IMG/VR virus record: IMGVR_UViG_3300037119_002078
Coordinates: 1-41,974 of that record
Length of the DNA stretch: 41,974 nucleotides
Source: a virus
Reading direction: 5' to 3' (one strand)
Shown piece by piece: positions 39,225-41,974 of the stretch. The notes beneath the pieces are model-generated. The model had not been told where the DNA came from. It saw only the letters and a list, made by a program, of their open reading frames with translations, and did not search any database. Each line of letters opens with the position of its first letter. The first letter of the stretch is position 1. The position numbers and the translations under genes are program-made.

Positions 39225-40826
39225 ATTCCCAGAGATGGCAGCGGAGTTTACACCAAGCCTTACCCGAGCGTGGTGAGCGGCACGACGATCGAAAGCCTGG
39301 TCTACAACGGCCAGGTCGATGACGTCACCGCCGACCTCAACACGGCGCGGCCGATCGTTTCCGGCGGCACCGGGGCGAACAACGCCGCGGGCGGGTTGTT
39401 CAACCTCGGCGGCGAGAAGGCCACTCAAGTCGTTACCAGTTACGACACCCACATCTGGGTGCCGGGCAGTTTTCGATCGGCGGTCGGCGCAACGGGCGCG
39501 CCCAATGCAAACGCTTTCGCTGGCGTATGCTACATCGGCGAAGCGCTGGCGAACCCGCCAACCAACGCGAACGTAGTGGTCGAGGCGCGTGATCTGTCGG
39601 ATACCGCTGACCCCGGAATAGTATATGTGCGCCAGAAAATTGCCGGCGTATGGGGAGGTTGGGTCGCGGAAGCCGGCCGCAGTAATTCGGTCGTCGTCGA
39701 TGCTGACCAGATATTTACCGAAACTCAAAAGGCGCAAGGCCGCGAAAACATCTACGCCGCGCCGTTGGACGCGCTGGCCTATAACGGCATGCAGATCAAC
39801 GGTTCGATGGAGGTCAGCCAAGAGAAAGGCACGACCACCAACCCGGCCAGTGGTTATGCTGTCGATGGTTGGTCCACTGCTGTGAGCGGAGGCACCGTAA
39901 CAGCCACACAGCAAACTGGCGGGCCGCTTGCCAGCGGCGTTTTTTTCGCCAAATCGCTAGGCTTGAGTGCTTCGGTAGCCGTGCCAAACGCGGCGGGCAC
40001 TTACGCCTACATGGCGCACAGTATCGAAGGGTATCGCGTTGCGCGGCTCGGGTGGGGCAGTGCGGGAGCGCAATCGGTCACGATTGGTTTCTGGGTCTAC
40101 TCCAATAACGCCGGCACGATGGCGGTCGCACTCAGAAATGCCGCCGTAACGAGAATGTATGTGGTCGACGTCCCCGTGACGGCGGCGGTCTGGCAATACA
40201 AGACCGTTACGATCCCAGGGGATATCACGGGTACGTGGGTCAAGGACAACACGACGGGCATAGGGGTATTCTTCACCTTCGCTGGCGGTTCGACGTTTCA
40301 GACGACCGCAGGTGCCTGGGCGACAGGTGGTAATTTCTTTGCGAGTCCAGCAACGACCAATCTGCTGGGCACCAACGGTTCGGCTGTCTACCTGACCGGC
40401 GTCGTCATCCTCCCCGGCAACGAAACGCCATCTGCCGAGCGTTCGGCGTTTATCCTGCGGCCATACGATCAGGAGCTGCTGACGTGCCAGCGGTATTTTG
40501 AAATGTGGTCGAGCGAGGGGGCCAGTTATTTAAGTTTTGCAGCGGGTAGTGCGTCCAGCACCACCGTGGCAGATCATCCATTCGTTTTCAAAACCGAAAA
40601 GCGATCCGCCCCGACGATCTCGGTTTCATCCCCGACGCATTTTGCCGTTCTATACAACGGATTTACCGCTCCGGTCGTCTGCGCCAGCGTCACATTGGCT
40701 CTGTCCAGTCGTTACGGCATGACATTGCGCGGCACCGTTGCTGGTGGATTGCCAGCGTTTGGACTGACCTCCATTGCTGCCAACTCGACCGCACAGGCCA
40801 AACTGTTCATGGATGCGAGGATCTGA
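39225..40826 (+). CDS. Tail fibre protein, probable ATT start
   Basis: A 533-residue receptor-binding fibre. The frame has no ATG, GTG or TTG until 39270, which would remove the conserved PRDGSG signature. AGGAGG at 39214-39219 lies five bases before ATT 39225, so initiation at ATT (IPRDGSGVYTK) is the best fit. Residues 1-60 are the usual fibre N-terminus (VVSGTTIESLVYNGQVDDVT, RPIVSGGTGANNAAGGLFNL), then KIAGVWGGWVAEAG and a short coiled part. The last ~330 residues form a beta-rich head ending in AFILRPYDQELLTCQRYFEM and a terminal strand domain, similar to carbohydrate-binding fibre tips. Confidence 0.8.
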   Translation: MPRDGSGVYTKPYPSVVSGTTIESLVYNGQVDDVTADLNTARPIVSGGTGANNAAGGLFNLGGEKATQVVTSYDTHIWVPGSFRSAVGATGAPNANAFAGVCYIGEALANPPTNANVVVEARDLSDTADPGIVYVRQKIAGVWGGWVAEAGRSNSVVVDADQIFTETQKAQGRENIYAAPLDALAYNGMQINGSMEVSQEKGTTTNPASGYAVDGWSTAVSGGTVTATQQTGGPLASGVFFAKSLGLSASVAVPNAAGTYAYMAHSIEGYRVARLGWGSAGAQSVTIGFWVYSNNAGTMAVALRNAAVTRMYVVDVPVTAAVWQYKTVTIPGDITGTWVKDNTTGIGVFFTFAGGSTFQTTAGAWATGGNFFASPATTNLLGTNGSAVYLTGVVILPGNETPSAERSAFILRPYDQELLTCQRYFEMWSSEGASYLSFAAGSASSTTVADHPFVFKTEKRSAPTISVSSPTHFAVLYNGFTAPVVCASVTLALSSRYGMTLRGTVAGGLPAFGLTSIAANSTAQAKLFMDARI

Positions 40827-41110
40827 TGGCAGACTATCGACTCACCCAACCCGAAGAACCCTGCGTCGTCATCCGCGCCGAGGACGGCGCAAGCATCCCG
40901 CCCGATCCGGTCAACCGCGACTATGCGGAATACCTCGACTGGAAAGCGGACGGCAATACGCCGGACGCTTACGTCGAGCCTGAACCAGCGCCGCCGCAGC
41001 CGACCGAGGGGCAGGCGCTGGCGTTCGACCATGAGAACCGGATCCGCACGCTGGAGGGCCAGCCGCCGCTGTCGATCGCGGATTTTATCACAAAAGCAAA
41101 ACCGGGATGA
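40826..41110 (+). CDS. Tail-fibre-associated small protein
   Basis: A 94-residue acidic protein, starting on the fibre stop (TGATG). The opening MADYRLTQPEEPCVVIRAED followed by IPPDPVNRDYAEYLDWKADG is a pattern often encoded right after phage fibre genes. The C-terminus has ALAFDHENRIRTLEGQPPLS. A fibre assembly or chaperone role is usual in that position, but I cannot show it from sequence. Confidence 0.7.
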   Translation: MADYRLTQPEEPCVVIRAEDGASIPPDPVNRDYAEYLDWKADGNTPDAYVEPEPAPPQPTEGQALAFDHENRIRTLEGQPPLSIADFITKAKPG

Positions 41111-41520
41111 TGACCCTGACTGAAACCGTGACGGAGCGGCAGATGACCAATACCGATCAAAATCTGCCGCCGCGCCGTGAGCTACCGGTCAGCACCGTGC
41201 AGCTCGCCGCGATCACCAGCGATGCGGTGATTTCAGGTTTGGGTAAGTCGCCCTACCTTCTGGGGCTGATCGTCTTGACGGCCATCGGCGTCGGCGCGGC
41301 GATCTACTTTCTTCAGATTTTGATTACCGGACAGTCAACGCACCTGAATAATTTGTTGCAGCAGCAGACCCGGCAACAATCCGAACTGCTGGCAATGCAC
41401 AAGGCGGAATTCGAGGCGCTGCTGGAAATGTCCAACCGACTGACGGCGGTACCGCCGCCATCGCCGCTCGCGCCGAACTCGCCGATCCTGCAACAGCCGG
41501 CAACGCCTCCAAGGAGGTAA
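41107..41520 (+). CDS. Single-span membrane protein before endolysin (lysis candidate)
   Basis: A 137-residue protein with an N-terminal polar part of about 45 residues, one membrane helix near residues 48-72 (SPYLLGLIVLTAIGVGAAIY), a coiled coil (NLLQQQTRQQSELLAMHKAE), and a Pro-rich C-terminal tail. This layout resembles inner-membrane spanins or pinholin-like proteins. It lies directly upstream of the endolysin, and its start overlaps the previous stop; ATG 41110 and 41143 are alternative starts. Its exact role is uncertain because another holin candidate lies at 216-419. Confidence 0.65.
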   Translation: MMTLTETVTERQMTNTDQNLPPRRELPVSTVQLAAITSDAVISGLGKSPYLLGLIVLTAIGVGAAIYFLQILITGQSTHLNNLLQQQTRQQSELLAMHKAEFEALLEMSNRLTAVPPPSPLAPNSPILQQPATPPRR

Positions 41521-41522
41521 CC

Positions 41523-41974
41523 ATGAACGCGCATCTGAAGCTAACGCAGGCCGGCGCAAACCTGATCCAGCACTTCGAGGGCTGCCTCAAGAAAGCCGGT
41601 GGCCATTACGTCCCCTACAAGTGCCCGGCCAACGTGCTGACGATCGGCTGGGGCCACACCAACCACCATGGCCGGAAGTTCGATGCAGCTACTCGATGGA
41701 CCAGCGAGGAATGCCATGCAGCATTTCTGGAAGATATGGCAGGCTTTGAAGCGGCTGTACGCAGACTGGTACGGGTGCCTCTCACTGACTATCAGTTTGA
41801 TGCGCTGGTGTCATTCACATACAATTGCGGAGAGGGTAACCTTGCGAAATCAACTCTCCTCAAGAGGGTTAATGCCGGGGACCACGCCGGAGCCGCCAAG
41901 GAATTCCACAAATGGAATAAAGGCGGAGGAAAAGTCCTCGCCGGACTGACGCGCCGCCGCGCCTCCCTTTTTCC
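41523..41974 (+). CDS. Endolysin (GH24 phage lysozyme), N-terminal part
   Basis: Start ATG 41523 follows a strong ribosome site AAGGAGG (41511-41517), which is itself half of CCTCCAAGGAGG and might fold. The lysozyme motif is HFEG (catalytic Glu19), then YKCPANVLTIGWGHT with Cys34 and Thr40 in place of the usual Asp/Cys and Thr. The Glu-Cys spacing is about six residues longer than in most members because of KKAGGHY. Later DYQFDALVSFTYNCGEGN is the conserved second motif. The gene continues through the terminal overlap to 219 at the left end. The final 8 bases (41967-41974) disagree with the left copy, so the last codons here are unreliable. No signal peptide is seen, so release needs a holin. 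Confidence 0.92.
   Translation, partial: MNAHLKLTQAGANLIQHFEGCLKKAGGHYVPYKCPANVLTIGWGHTNHHGRKFDAATRWTSEECHAAFLEDMAGFEAAVRRLVRVPLTDYQFDALVSFTYNCGEGNLAKSTLLKRVNAGDHAGAAKEFHKWNKGGGKVLAGLTRRRASLF
41862..41966. repeat. Terminal direct repeat, right copy
   Basis: Identical to bases 1-105 and in the same endolysin reading frame. The following 8 bases (CTTTTTCC) do not match position 106 onward and look like an assembly edge error. Removing one copy gives a circle of about 41,861 bp. Confidence 0.9.

Noticed and set aside
39270-40826. Tail fibre starting at GTG 39270
   Set aside because: No ribosome site precedes it, and the start would remove the conserved PRDGSG region that is in frame behind AGGAGG.

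Overview
The window is an essentially complete genome of a tailed double-stranded DNA phage (Caudoviricetes) with a podovirus-like morphogenesis set: terminase, a large portal, scaffold, capsid, adaptor and tail-tube-like proteins, internal (ejection) proteins, tail fibre and lysis genes, with no tail tape-measure, sheath or baseplate genes. The host is most likely an alphaproteobacterium: the phage carries a GcrA-family regulator, which is restricted to that class and its phages, and base composition is GC-rich. The first 105 bases recur at 41862-41966, so the contig is a linearised circle of about 41,861 bp cut inside the endolysin gene; the last 8 bases do not fit the circle.

Layout. 1-2162: end of the lysis module (endolysin C-terminus, small membrane protein) and a virion protein with NPDV repeats and a lysozyme-like domain. 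2165-4348: leftward genes, including a DNA methyltransferase and a 33-residue membrane protein. A divergent control region (4349-4437) separates them from a rightward early operon (4438-9970) whose genes mostly overlap by 1-4 bases: HTH protein, GcrA homologue, small protein, VRR-NUC nuclease, an IS110/Nop-like protein, then a 1,020-bp repeat array, then recombination/replication proteins. A P4-alpha-like primase-helicase (10068-12881) is followed by a candidate iteron origin (12782-13078). After a terminator and a clear sigma70-type promoter there is a small regulatory cassette (13879-14467), then the late region (14571 to the end).

The standout is 5383-7629. The array at 6603-7622 has 57 nine-base repeats of two alternating kinds (GAGAGCACC and GAGCGAGCC) separated by 56 different nine-base spacers, giving a strict 36-nt dual-spacer unit repeated 28 times. 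With the adjacent IS110/Nop-like gene this matches the TIGR-Tas RNA-guided architecture reported in 2025 from phages. The Tas protein here shows no HNH or RuvC motif, and a VRR-NUC nuclease gene overlaps its start by four bases, suggesting a nuclease supplied in trans.

Other notable points are a 16-bp parS-like palindrome inside the primase gene, an HNH-type homing endonuclease gene inserted at the start of the tail-fibre gene with a recoded copy of the N-terminus and a probable ATT start codon, and several very short translationally coupled membrane-protein genes. I see no DNA polymerase, RNA polymerase, integrase or tRNA genes.
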